A stretch of 64,000 nucleotides of DNA from contig JAAVUU010000002.1 of the NCBI GenBank assembly GCA_018449595.1, positions 248,001 to 312,000 of the forward strand, written 5' to 3'. Below the pieces are notes generated by a model, which saw only the letters and a program-made list of their open reading frames with translations, searched no databases and had not been told where the DNA came from. Origin of the DNA: Rhizobiales bacterium dw_265. Its GTDB lineage: Bacteria; Pseudomonadota; Alphaproteobacteria; Micropepsales; Micropepsaceae. Made by a program: the position numbers and the translations under genes. This document shows, piece after piece, positions 51,287 to 61,323 of the stretch. Positions within the stretch are counted from its first letter, which is position 1; every line of letters begins with the position of its first letter.

Positions 51287-54200
51287 GCGATCTTTTCGGC
51301 ATCCGACAGCGACACCGAAACCAGCTGGCTGACGCCGCGCTCCGCCATGGTGACGCCGAACAGCCGGTCCATCCGGCTCATGGTCAGGGCATGGTGGGTG
51401 ATGACCAGGAAGCGGGTGCCCGACAGTTCGGTCATCGAAATCAGCATCTTGCAGAAGCGCTCGACATTGGCGTCGTCCAGCGGCGCGTCCACTTCGTCCA
51501 GCACGCAGACCGGGGCGGGGTTGACCAGGAACACCGCGAAGATCAGCGCCATGGCGGTCAGCGCCTGCTCGCCGCCCGACAGCAGCGCCAGCGACTGCAG
51601 CCGCTTGCCCGGCGGACGGGCGAAGATTTCCAGCCCGGCTTCCAGCGGGTCTTCGCTTTCGGTGAAGGTCAGCTTGGCCTCGCCGCCCTCGAACAGCTTG
51701 GTGAACAGCGACTGGAAGTTCTCATTGACTTTTTCGAAGGAGGCCAGCAGGCGTTCGCGGCCTTCCTTGTTCAGGCTCTGGATGCCGCGGCGCAGGCGTT
51801 CGATGGCGCCGGTCAGGTCGTCGCGGTCGGCCACCAGGGTGGTCATGCGGGCTTCCTGTTCGGCGGCTTCTTCCTCGGCCCGCAGGTTGACGCCGCCCAA
51901 CTGTTCGCGCTCGTTCTTCAGGCGCTCGACCCGCTTTTCGGCCTGTTCCAGCGGCGGCAATTCCTCGCCCTCCTGGATTTCGGCGCGTTCGGCCAGTTCG
52001 GCGGGGCCGCATTCCAACTCGTCCTGGATGCGGGTCTTCAACTCCTCGATGCGCTGGGCGGCGGCTTCCGAGCGCGCCTGGGCGCCGGCGCGTTCCTCGC
52101 GGGCCGCCGACAGAGCCGCATCCGCGCTTTTGGCCAGCTTGTCGGCCTCGGCCAGAACGGTCTCGGCCTGCTGGCGGGCGTCGCTGGCTTCGTTGCGCGC
52201 GGCTTCGGCCGTGGCGATGGCGTCCAGCAGGGCATTGCGCTTCTGGCCGATCTGTTCGGGCACCAGTTCGGCCGCCGTCAACTCGCCGGTCAGTTCTTCC
52301 TGGCGGCGCGCCAGTTCGGCGACATGCTTTTCGGCATCGGCCTTGCGCGCCGTCCAGCGCGCCTGTTCCTCGCCAATGGCGGTCAGGCGGCGCGCCCGGG
52401 CCTGGCCTTCGCGCTTCAGGCCTTCCAGCGCGCCGCGCGCCTCGGACGCCTGGGTGCGGGCGTCGGCCGTGGCGGCCCGCGCGCCGGAGACATCGGTGTT
52501 CAACTGGACGCCGTCGCCCAGCTCTTCCAGTCCGGTGACAGCCTGGCGATGGGCTTCCTGGGCGGCTTCCACCGACTGGGTGAGGCGGCGGATTTCCGAT
52601 TCCAGATTGGCCAGCTGGCTGGCGCGCTCGGCGGCGGCACGCGCGGCGCGGGTGGCCTGGTCCTGCGCCCCGGTCAGCGCCTGGGATGCCGCGCGTTCCT
52701 CGGCCTCGGCGGCGCGCAACGCATCGCGCGCGGCTTGGGCGGCTTCCTTGGCGGCGGCGAAGTCGGCGAACCGGCTGGCGCGCAGTTCGCGTGCGGTTTC
52801 GGCTTCACCTTCCAGGACAGTAAGACGATTGCGCTGGGCCAGCCGGATGGCGGCGGCCGAGGGCGCGTCGGCGGAGGCGATGAAGCCGTCCCAGCGCCAC
52901 AGGTCGCCGCGCGCCGATACCAGGCGCTGGCCGGGCTGCAACTGGCTTTGCAGCGCCGCGCCCTGGTCGGGAAACACCAGGCCGGTCATCGCCAGGCGGC
53001 GGTCCAGCGCGCCGGGCGCCTTGACGAATTCGCTGAGCGGCCTGGAGCCCACCGGCAGCGGCAGGGCCGCGTCCAGCGCGCCCAGGTCGCACCAGTGATT
53101 CGGCGAGGAATCGTCCAGCGGCGCCTGCAGGTCGTCGCCCAGGGCGGCGGCGAGGGCGGCTTCATAACCGGCCTGCACCGTGACGGCATCGACCAGCGGC
53201 GGGAACAGGCCTTCGCCTTCGGGATGCAGCAGGTCGCCCAGCGCCTTCACCTCGGCGGACAGGCGCTGCACTTCGCGTTCGGCGGCTTCCAGCGGCTCGC
53301 GCGCCACGCCTTCGGCAGCTTCGGCATCGTGAAAGGCGGTGCGGGCCTCGGCCGCCGCGGCGCGGGTGGTTTGCGACACGCCACGCGCGCGCTCGGTCTC
53401 GGCTTCCGCCGCATGCACGTCCGGCGCGTCCTTGGCCGATTCCAGCGCCCGGTCGAGGCGGGCCTGGGCATCGCCCAGTTGGGTGGTGCTGGTTTCCAGC
53501 AGGCCGGCGGCGACATTGCGGCCGCGCTCCAGGCTGGACCTGCGGGCGTTCCAGTCGGCCATTTCGGCGGTCAGCCGCTCCAGCAGGGTCTCGGCATCGG
53601 CCAGGGTCCGCGCCATTTCGGCGGCCAGCGCCTCGGCGGCGGCAAGGGTTTCGCCGGCGCTTTCGCCGGCGGCGGCAAGCTGGCCGGTCTCGCGCGCAAG
53701 ATCGGTCAGCGCGCTGTCGGCGTCATGCTTGAGCAGTTGTTCGCGCTCGGCATCGGCCTCGGCCTGGGCCATCAACTGGCGGATGCGCTGGGCGGCTTCG
53801 CGGGCGCGCTGTTCCTCGGCATCCAGCTGCTCGCGCTGGGCGATCAGGCGGTGATGCGCGGCGGCGCGTTCGGCCTCGGCATCGCGCAGCGGCGGCAGGA
53901 TGGTGGCGGCCTCGGCCTGGGTCGTGGAGCATTTCGCGGCCGTCTCGGTGGCGGCGGCGACGCCGGCGGCGCTGGATGCCAGTTCCTCGGCGGCAATGGC
54001 GGCGCGCGCCTCGGCGGCGGTCCAGCGCAGATAGTGGGCCAGCGCCTCGGCCTTGCGGATATGGCCCGACAGGTTGCGATAGCGCGAAGCCTGGCGCGCC
54101 TGGCGCTTCAGGCTGTTCAGCTGGCCTTCGACTTCGCGGATGACGTCTTCCAGGCGCGACAGGTTGGTTTCCGCCGCGCGCAGGCGCAGTTCGGCTTCAT

Positions 54201-54732
54201 GGCGGCGCTGATGCAATCCGCCGATGCCGGCGGCTTCTTCAAGTATGGCGCGGCGCGCCAGCGGCTTCTGTGAAATCAGCAGCCCGATCTGGCCCTGGCG
54301 CACAAAGGCGGTCGAGCCCGCGCCCGAAGACGCATCGGCGAAGAATATCTGCACGTCGCGCTGGCGCACGTCGCGGCCGTTGATGCGGTAGACGCTGCCG
54401 GCCTCGCGCTCGATGCGGCGCGACACTTCGATGGTGTCATACTCGTTGAAGGCGGCGCCGGCGGTGCGGTCGCTGTTGTCGATGAACAGCGTTACTTCCG
54501 CCACATTGCGCGCCGGCCGGCCGGCCGAACCGGCGAAGATCACATCGTCCATCTCCGATCCGCGCACCGAGGAGGGGCGGGTTTCGCCCATCACCCAGCG
54601 CATGGCATCGAACAGGTTGGACTTGCCGCAGCCGTTGGGCCCGATCACGGCGGTAAGGCCAGGCTCGACGAACAGCTCCGTCGGTTCGACGAAGGACTTG
54701 AAACCGGAAAGCCTGAGGCGTGTGAACTTCAA
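51277..54732 (-). CDS. smc: Chromosome segregation protein SMC
   Basis: This 1151-residue condensin ATPase has Walker A G-P-N-G-C-G-K-S-N near residue 32 and coiled-coil arms around a hinge at about 500-660. The C-terminal head has L-S-G-G-E-Q-A-L-T-A and V-L-D-E-V-D-A-P-L-D-D. It entraps DNA with ScpA and ScpB, encoded some 16 kb away. It lies in the mutY/dciA/dsbA/smc neighbourhood typical of the class. The length is standard. Confidence 0.97.
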   Translation of the reverse strand: MKFTRLRLSGFKSFVEPTELFVEPGLTAVIGPNGCGKSNLFDAMRWVMGETRPSSVRGSEMDDVIFAGSAGRPARNVAEVTLFIDNSDRTAGAAFNEYDTIEVSRRIEREAGSVYRINGRDVRQRDVQIFFADASSGAGSTAFVRQGQIGLLISQKPLARRAILEEAAGIGGLHQRRHEAELRLRAAETNLSRLEDVIREVEGQLNSLKRQARQASRYRNLSGHIRKAEALAHYLRWTAAEARAAIAAEELASSAAGVAAATETAAKCSTTQAEAATILPPLRDAEAERAAAHHRLIAQREQLDAEEQRAREAAQRIRQLMAQAEADAEREQLLKHDADSALTDLARETGQLAAAGESAGETLAAAEALAAEMARTLADAETLLERLTAEMADWNARRSSLERGRNVAAGLLETSTTQLGDAQARLDRALESAKDAPDVHAAEAETERARGVSQTTRAAAAEARTAFHDAEAAEGVAREPLEAAEREVQRLSAEVKALGDLLHPEGEGLFPPLVDAVTVQAGYEAALAAALGDDLQAPLDDSSPNHWCDLGALDAALPLPVGSRPLSEFVKAPGALDRRLAMTGLVFPDQGAALQSQLQPGQRLVSARGDLWRWDGFIASADAPSAAAIRLAQRNRLTVLEGEAETARELRASRFADFAAAKEAAQAARDALRAAEAEERAASQALTGAQDQATRAARAAAERASQLANLESEIRRLTQSVEAAQEAHRQAVTGLEELGDGVQLNTDVSGARAATADARTQASEARGALEGLKREGQARARRLTAIGEEQARWTARKADAEKHVAELARRQEELTGELTAAELVPEQIGQKRNALLDAIATAEAARNEASDARQQAETVLAEADKLAKSADAALSAAREERAGAQARSEAAAQRIEELKTRIQDELECGPAELAERAEIQEGEELPPLEQAEKRVERLKNEREQLGGVNLRAEEEAAEQEARMTTLVADRDDLTGAIERLRRGIQSLNKEGRERLLASFEKVNENFQSLFTKLFEGGEAKLTFTESEDPLEAGLEIFARPPGKRLQSLALLSGGEQALTAMALIFAVFLVNPAPVCVLDEVDAPLDDANVERFCKMLISMTELSGTRFLVITHHALTMSRMDRLFGVTMAERGVSQLVSVSLSDAEKIAAE

Positions 54733-54760
54733 CGTCTATGTCCTTGCGCGAAAGGCCCGC

Positions 54761-55447
54761 CTATTTCTGCTTGGCGAGCTCGGTATCCAGTAGTTTTGCC
54801 AATGTGTCATAGGCAAGATTGCCCGACCCCACATTCACCCCGTTCAATACAAAGGTCGGCGTGCCGGTGATGCTGTACAGCTTTTCACCCTCCGACGAGA
54901 CCTTGTTGATCCGTTCATCCTCAGCTTTGTTGTCCATGCACTTGTCCACCTGGTCGGCGCTCATGCCGGCGATCCGCCCCAGCAGGATCAGCCCTTGATG
55001 CACGCCTTCCGGTGTCGCCAGCGCCGGATTCACGGAACTGTATTCGACGTCCCATTTGGGTTGATTCTTGAACAGCAGGTCAATGAACGAGAAATACTTA
55101 TCCTCAGGCAGGCAGCGCGCGATCTTCTCGGCGGCGCCGTCGTCGGGGCGCAGCGGGAAGACGCGGAAGACGTAGAAGATCTTTCCGTTATCCACATAAT
55201 TCGTCTTGATCCGCGGGAAGCCCGACTGGCTGAAGGCGGCGCAGACCGGGCAGCTGGGGGCGAAATACTCGATCAGCACGACCTTGGACTTGGGATTGCC
55301 CATGGTGCGGTCGCTGGGCTGGATGGTGTAGCCCGCGCCGGACGCCGTGGCGGCGCCGCTCGAATCACTCAGCAGCAGCCAGCCGCCCACCGCGGCGGCG
55401 ACCAGGACAATGACGCCAAGAACGATAAAGAGGGTTTTGCGCGACAC
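54761..55447 (-). CDS. DsbA-like thiol oxidoreductase (copy 1, next to smc)
   Basis: This 228-residue membrane-anchored or exported thioredoxin-fold protein has an N-terminal hydrophobic helix (residues 6-25), then Y-F-A-P-S-C-P-V-C-A-A-F with the C-P-V-C active site near residue 70. The cis-Pro loop is T-G-T-P-T-F-V-L-N-G near residue 195. It is about 40 percent similar by eye to the next gene and lies 28 bp upstream of smc. It probably forms disulfides in periplasmic proteins. Confidence 0.88.
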   Translation of the reverse strand: MSRKTLFIVLGVIVLVAAAVGGWLLLSDSSGAATASGAGYTIQPSDRTMGNPKSKVVLIEYFAPSCPVCAAFSQSGFPRIKTNYVDNGKIFYVFRVFPLRPDDGAAEKIARCLPEDKYFSFIDLLFKNQPKWDVEYSSVNPALATPEGVHQGLILLGRIAGMSADQVDKCMDNKAEDERINKVSSEGEKLYSITGTPTFVLNGVNVGSGNLAYDTLAKLLDTELAKQK

Positions 55448-55529
55448 GGGTGATTCTCCGCCAATTTGCCCCGTGTTTTTGGCAGAGAAAGGCTGCGGCG
55501 TCGAATCAATCGGATCAATGGCTTAGGGG

Positions 55530-56207
55530 CTACTTCGCGGCAAGAATCTTGTCCAGGGCAGGCTTGAGCTGCTCCCACTCATTGGTGTCGGAAACCTTGC
55601 CGTTCAGCACGACGGTCGGGGTGTGGTCGAGGTGGAATGTGGCCACGGCGTCGGTGGCGGTCTGGTTGATGATCGCGTCTTCTTTTGTGGCCGCGAGGCA
55701 GGCGTTGAACTGGTCTTCGTTCATGCCCGCCATTTGCGCCTGTTTCAGGATGGCGCCGCGAATGTCGGTGACTCCATATTCCGGGTCCCAATCCTTCTGG
55801 TTGGCGAACATCTGGTCCATGAAGGGGAAATATTTTTCCTTCGGCAGGCAGCGCCCCAGTTTTTCCGTCACGCCGTCGGCGGCCTGCAGCGGGAAGACGC
55901 GGAAGACATAGAAGACCTTGCCGGGATTTATGTAGTCCTTCTTCAGAAGCGGCAGCACCGTGGCGTTGAAATGCGCGCAATGCGGGCAGATCGGCGCGGC
56001 ATACTCGATCATGGTGATCGGTGCCTTGGGATCGCCCATCGTCATGTCATGGGCGGTGACTTTGGCGGCGCCAGTGGCGCCGGGCGGCGGTGCGGCGGCG
56101 CTGGCGGCAGGCGGGGATTCGACAGGGCGGTTGAGGAAATGCCAGGCCGCGCCGCCCGCAACGAGCAACAGGACGACGCCAAGAATGATCCAGACCGTGC
56201 GCGACAT
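55530..56207 (-). CDS. DsbA-like thiol oxidoreductase (copy 2)
   Basis: This 225-residue paralogue of the preceding protein has a hydrophobic anchor (W-I-I-L-G-V-V-L-L-L), an Ala/Pro linker and Y-A-A-P-I-C-P-H-C-A-H-F with a C-P-H-C active site near residue 75. The cis-Pro loop is D-H-T-P-T-V-V-L-N-G near residue 195. The different dipeptide between the cysteines (Pro-His here, Pro-Val in copy 1) implies different redox potentials, so the two may work on different clients. Confidence 0.88.
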   Translation of the reverse strand: MSRTVWIILGVVLLLVAGGAAWHFLNRPVESPPAASAAAPPPGATGAAKVTAHDMTMGDPKAPITMIEYAAPICPHCAHFNATVLPLLKKDYINPGKVFYVFRVFPLQAADGVTEKLGRCLPKEKYFPFMDQMFANQKDWDPEYGVTDIRGAILKQAQMAGMNEDQFNACLAATKEDAIINQTATDAVATFHLDHTPTVVLNGKVSDTNEWEQLKPALDKILAAK

Positions 56208-56250
56208 TGCCGCCCTCCTGTTTTGTCTGTTCTAGCGGCGGCGGGCGACT

Positions 56251-56739
56251 TTAGGAAGATGCCCGCCTGCGGCGGGCCAAGGCTTGCAACGCTTTGGCCA
56301 GACCTTCCGGTCCCTGATAGTGCAGGCTGGGATCGGCGGGCGGCAGCGGCCCCGCGGGCTTGGCCGGTTTGGGCGCGGGCGGGCGCGCCAGCAGCGCGCC
56401 TTGCGAGAATTTTATCTGGGTTATAGCGGCGCGGCCGAGATAGGCGTTGATGCGCTCGCACAGGGCGCGCTTGTCATGGGCCAGGAACAGGGCCGCACCG
56501 GGCGCGGCGCGCAAGGTCAGGGTGCCGCCGGATGGACCGTCGGCAAGCTTCAGCGGCTGGGCCAGGCGCGCGACTTCGGGCCCGGCGATCTCGCGCCAGC
56601 GCAGTACCAAGGTGGGATCGCTGAAGCCGGCACGGGCAAAGGCGGCCGCGCCGGTGAAACGCGCATCCGCGCCGACAACCGTGGGGCGATTGTGGCGCAC
56701 AGGCGGTTCTGCTTGTTCTTCCCTTGGGGCTCGGGCCAT
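56251..56739 (-). CDS. DciA/DUF721 family replicative helicase loader
   Basis: This 162-residue DUF721 protein is of the family that includes the bacterial helicase operator DciA. It has a basic region, then W-R-E-I-A-G-P-E-V-A-R-L-A-Q-P near residue 60, a beta-rich T-L-T-L-R-A-A-P-G-A segment and a C-terminal basic tail (A-R-R-R-R-A). The ATG at 56739 is used; the longer frame runs through the divergent mutY gene. It starts 9 bp from the mutY start on the other strand. Confidence 0.82.
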   Translation of the reverse strand: MARAPREEQAEPPVRHNRPTVVGADARFTGAAAFARAGFSDPTLVLRWREIAGPEVARLAQPLKLADGPSGGTLTLRAAPGAALFLAHDKRALCERINAYLGRAAITQIKFSQGALLARPPAPKPAKPAGPLPPADPSLHYQGPEGLAKALQALARRRRASS

Positions 56740-56748
56740 GGTGGCAGT

Positions 56749-57927
56749 ATGCCGCCAAAACAGAAAAAGCGCGACCTCAGCGATTTGCTGCTCGCCTGGT
56801 ATGATGTGCATCGCCGGGTGCTGCCCTGGCGTGCCCCGAAAGGAAAACGCGCCGATCCTTATAAAGTCTGGCTGTCGGAGATCATGCTGCAGCAGACCAC
56901 GGTGCAGGCGGTGGGCGCCTATTATCGCAAATTCCTGACCCGCTGGCCGACCGTGCGCGATCTGGCCGATGCCGGGCAGGATGACGTGCTGGCGGCCTGG
57001 GCGGGTCTTGGTTATTACGCCCGCGCCCGCAACCTGCATGCCGCCGCGAAAGTTGTCGCGCATGAGATGGGCGGCAAATTTCCCGCCACTGCCGAAGCCC
57101 TGCGGGCGCTGCCGGGGGTGGGCGGCTATACCTCGGGCGCCATCGCGGCCATCGCCTATGACGAAAAACAGGCGGCGATGGACGCCAATGCCGAACGGGT
57201 GATCGCGCGGCTCTACGCCGTCGAAACACCGATGCCCAGGGCCAAGACCGAATTGCACACGCTATGCCAGGCGCTGGTGCCGGCGCGGGCAGGGGATTTC
57301 GCCCAGGCCCTGATGGACCTTGGCAGCGCCGTCTGCACCCCCAAACGCCCGGCCTGCGTCAACTGTCCGTGGACGGAGGATTGCCGGGCGCGCGCGCTGG
57401 GCGTTCAGGAAAGCCTGCCGGTGAAAGCGCCCAAACTGGCGCGGCCGCTGAAACGCGGCGTGGCTTTTGTCGTGACCGACAGGGCGGGCGCGGTGCTGCT
57501 GGTCAAGCGCCCGGACAAGGGCCTGCTGGCCTCGATGCTGGAACCGCCGCTGGGGCCATGGGGCGAAAAATTCCCCACGCATCCGAACGCGCTGAAACAG
57601 GCACCTTTCGTCGCCAATTGGCAAAAGCGCCCCGGCCTGGTGCGCCATGGCTTCACGCATTTCGAACTGGAAATCGAGGTTTATGTGGCGCAGGTGGCAA
57701 AACGCCCCCCATTGTCATGGCCCGCAAAAGCGGGCCACCCAGGGGACGCGGGCACGACGCTGAAGAAAAACCTGGGTGGCCCGGTCAAGCCGGGCCATGA
57801 CAAGTTGGATGTGCTGTGGGTGCCGCGCGAACGGCTTGGTACGGTCGCCTTGCCAACGGTGATGAAGAAGATCGTCGAGCACGGGCTTGACGAAGGCGGC
57901 CCGCTGTTTGCGCGCAATGCTGGCTGA
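56749..57927 (+). CDS. mutY: Adenine DNA glycosylase with in-frame palindromic insert
   Basis: This 392-residue base-excision glycosylase removes adenine opposite 8-oxoguanine. It shows Q-Q-T-T-V-Q-A-V near residue 45, the helix-hairpin-helix L-P-G-V-G-G-Y-T near residue 122, and the catalytic Asp in M-D-A-N-A-E-R-V. The Fe-S cluster Cys lie in C-T-P-K-R-P-A-C-V-N-C-P-W-T-E-D-C near residue 197. The C-terminal NUDIX-like domain (230-390) is interrupted by a 90-bp palindromic repeat (57713-57802) that adds 30 codons without breaking the frame. Confidence 0.93.
   Translation: MPPKQKKRDLSDLLLAWYDVHRRVLPWRAPKGKRADPYKVWLSEIMLQQTTVQAVGAYYRKFLTRWPTVRDLADAGQDDVLAAWAGLGYYARARNLHAAAKVVAHEMGGKFPATAEALRALPGVGGYTSGAIAAIAYDEKQAAMDANAERVIARLYAVETPMPRAKTELHTLCQALVPARAGDFAQALMDLGSAVCTPKRPACVNCPWTEDCRARALGVQESLPVKAPKLARPLKRGVAFVVTDRAGAVLLVKRPDKGLLASMLEPPLGPWGEKFPTHPNALKQAPFVANWQKRPGLVRHGFTHFELEIEVYVAQVAKRPPLSWPAKAGHPGDAGTTLKKNLGGPVKPGHDKLDVLWVPRERLGTVALPTVMKKIVEHGLDEGGPLFARNAG
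57713..57802 (+). repeat. Palindromic repeat inserted in frame within mutY
   Basis: Outer ends TGTCATGGCCCG (57713-57724) and CGGGCCATGACA (57791-57802) are exact inverted complements. The inner GCGGGCCACCCAGG and CCTGGGTGGCCCGG segments are the same as in the intergenic copy at 22970. The length is exactly 90 bp. It encodes L-S-W-P-A-K-A-G-H-P at its start and G-G-P-V-K-P-G-H-D-K at its end. Family MutY proteins have no such segment between the strand L-E-I-E-V-Y and V-L-W-V-P. Confidence 0.85.
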
Positions 57928-57929
57928 GG

Positions 57930-58106
57930 TCAGACCTCGACCACCGGCGCGTCCGGCGCATTCTTCTTCACCGAGGCTATGCCGTTTTCCATCGCGCTGG
58001 TGGAGGAATACATCTCGCTCTTGCCGATGGTCTCGCCATTGCCGGCCTTGAGGTTGAAATGGAACTGGCCGCTGGCCCCGGTCTTGATCTCGAATTTCGC
58101 TGCCAT
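57930..58106 (-). CDS. DUF1508 (YegP-like) small protein
   Basis: This 58-residue single-repeat YegP protein runs from K-F-E-I-K-T-G-A-S-G-Q-F-H-F-N-L-K-A-G-N near the start to I-G-K-S-E-M-Y-S-S, then A-P-V-V-E-V at the end. This small beta fold occurs singly or doubled in many bacteria with no settled role. The ATG at 58106 has GGAGATAATC upstream. It is convergent with mutY, 2 bp apart at their stops. Confidence 0.85.
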   Translation of the reverse strand: MAAKFEIKTGASGQFHFNLKAGNGETIGKSEMYSSTSAMENGIASVKKNAPDAPVVEV

Positions 58107-58190
58107 GATTATCTCCCTGCGGTGGATATCGAACGCAGTATGGCGCCATCAAATAGCCGCCAATTGCGACCGTCAAGCGTCAGGAGAGCC

Positions 58191-59375
<1,185 letters not shown>

Positions 59376-60005
59376 ATCCCCATACAAGATGTTGTGTATT
59401 GGGGAAAAACTTCTGCGGTGGTGGATGGTCACGCCATGGCGTTTCAGGCCGGAATAATGGTCGGGGGTGCCGTAACCCTTGTTGCTGCGCCAGTTGTAAT
59501 GGGGGTGTTCGTCATGCAGCCGCACCATCAGCCGGTCGCGGGTCACCTTGGCGACGATCGAGGCCGCGGCGATGGAGACGCTGCGCCCGTCGCCCTTGAC
59601 CAGGGTATCGCAGCGGCAGGGCAGGGCAGGCGCGTCATTGCCGTCCACCAGCGCGAATTGCGCCGCCACCGGCAAGGCGCGCACCGCGCGCGCCATGGCC
59701 AGATGGGTCGCCTGGCGGATATTGACCAAGTCAATCTCGCCGACCGAGGCTTCGCCGACGCCGACCGCCACCGCCATCTCCAGGATGCGGGGATACAGCG
59801 CCTCGCGGGCTTCTTCGCTCAGTTGCTTGGAGTCGTTCAGCCCCTTGGGGATGCGGCCCTTCTGCAGAATCACCGCCGCCGCCATCACCGGCCCGGCCAG
59901 CGGCCCGCGCCCGACTTCGTCCACGCCACAAACATGAAAAGGGCCCGAACCGGCCATGGTCTTCAGCAGGCGGGACTCATAGATGTAATGGGGCATCTCC
60001 CATCA

Positions 60006-61109
60006 TTAGAATAAGGCCAGCTGGTCGCCAAGCCGGGGCGGGCGCTTGAACTTGTGGACCACCAGCGGGGTCGAAGGCCGGTTCAGCCCAAGCCGCTTCA
60101 CCGCCATATGAAATCGCCGCGCCATCAGTTCGGCATAGGGGCCGGTTCCCTTCATGCGGGTGTTCCAGTTGGCGTCGTAATCCTTGCCGCCGCGCATGGC
60201 GCGCACCAGGGTCATCACATGCTTGGCGCGGCCCGGCACATTCACGTCCAGCCATTCGCGGAACAGGTCCTTGATCTCCAGCGGCAGGCGCAACAGCACA
60301 TAGCCGGCCGAACGCGCACCGGCCTCGGCGGCGGCGCGCAAAACCGCTTCCATCTCGTGATCGTTCAAGGCCGGAATGGCGGGGGCGAACATCACGCCGG
60401 TGGGGACACCGGCATCGGCCAGGCCCTGGATGGCCTGCAGGCGGCGCGCGGGCGTGCCGGCGCGCGGCTCCATCGCCCGCGCCAGGCGGCGGTCCAGGGT
60501 CGTCACCGACAGCGCGGCTTTCGCCAATCCCATGGACGCCATTTCGGACAGGATATCGAGATCGCGCAGGATCAGCGGCGACTTGGTGACGATGGCGACG
60601 GGATGCCGGAAATCGCGCAGCACCTCCAGGATGGAACGGGTGATGCGCATCTTGCGTTCCAGCGGCTGGTAGGGATCGGTGTTGGTGCCCAGGGCGATGG
60701 TCTTGGGCACATAGCCGGGCGCGCTCAACTCCCTGGCCAGAAGCGCCGCCGCATTGGGTTTGGCGAACAGCCGGGATTCGAAATCCACGCCTGGCGACAT
60801 GCCCAGATAAGCATGGGTAGGACGGGCGAAACAGTAAATGCAGCCATGCTCGCAGCCGCGATAAGGATTGATCGACTGGTCGAAGGACAGGTCCGGCGAC
60901 TTGTTGTGGGCGATGATGCTGCGGGTGGCGTCATGCACGACCTCGGTCCTGATCGGCGGTGGGGTGTCGTCGTCGGCGCGCCAGCCATCGTCCCAACCAT
61001 CGTCGAGCAACGAGCGGGTCTGCTTTTCGTAGCGGCCAACGGCATTGGAGACGGCGCCGCGGCCATGCAGGCGTTCGGGGCGGATGGTGGTGTTCAGGAC
61101 AACAGTCAT
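60006..61109 (-). CDS. PA0069-type radical SAM protein
   Basis: This 367-residue radical SAM protein has the cluster motif C-E-H-G-C-I-Y-C-F-A-R near residue 88, preceded by S-I-N-P-Y-R-G. The N-terminal R-L-H-G-R-G-A-V-S-N-A-V-G-R-Y is typical of this family, which relates to spore photoproduct lyase-like repair enzymes; no reaction is proven. The ATG at 61109 is used. An IS element lies 45 bp upstream and may have cut the native promoter. Confidence 0.88.
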   Translation of the reverse strand: MTVVLNTTIRPERLHGRGAVSNAVGRYEKQTRSLLDDGWDDGWRADDDTPPPIRTEVVHDATRSIIAHNKSPDLSFDQSINPYRGCEHGCIYCFARPTHAYLGMSPGVDFESRLFAKPNAAALLARELSAPGYVPKTIALGTNTDPYQPLERKMRITRSILEVLRDFRHPVAIVTKSPLILRDLDILSEMASMGLAKAALSVTTLDRRLARAMEPRAGTPARRLQAIQGLADAGVPTGVMFAPAIPALNDHEMEAVLRAAAEAGARSAGYVLLRLPLEIKDLFREWLDVNVPGRAKHVMTLVRAMRGGKDYDANWNTRMKGTGPYAELMARRFHMAVKRLGLNRPSTPLVVHKFKRPPRLGDQLALF

Positions 61110-61153
61110 GGGATAGGACTTTACGCCCTGAGTAGAACAAATCAAGTACAAAA

Positions 61154-61161
61154 TTTCCAAG
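61154..61161. repeat. Target-site duplication, left (TTTCCAAG)
   Basis: TTTCCAAG directly precedes the left inverted repeat. The same 8 bases follow the right inverted repeat at 62897-62904. An 8-bp duplication is the usual IS1595-family length. Confidence 0.9.
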
Positions 61162-61184
61162 GGCGATTATCCCGTACTTGACAG
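61162..61184 (+). repeat. Left terminal inverted repeat of the IS
   Basis: These 23 bp beginning GGCGATTATCCC and ending TTGACAG are identical to the complement of 62874-62896. Confidence 0.93.
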
Positions 61185-61323
61185 TAGGAGCCACCCTTGC
61201 TAATCAATGGCTTACCTGCCCTAGGGGCGAAGTCCTGTTTTCTACCGCAGATAGGTAGTCTGGCTGGACAGGGACTCGGAATCCGTCCGAGAACTGTGAT
61301 CCTATCGCGGCGGGGAGATCGTC

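Noticed and set aside
51250..54273. Open frame of 1007 codons on the plus strand opposite smc
   Set aside because: It is a shadow of the GC-rich smc coiled coil; the composition is Gly/Ala/Gln/Arg-rich with no domain, and the minus-strand SMC protein is unmistakable.
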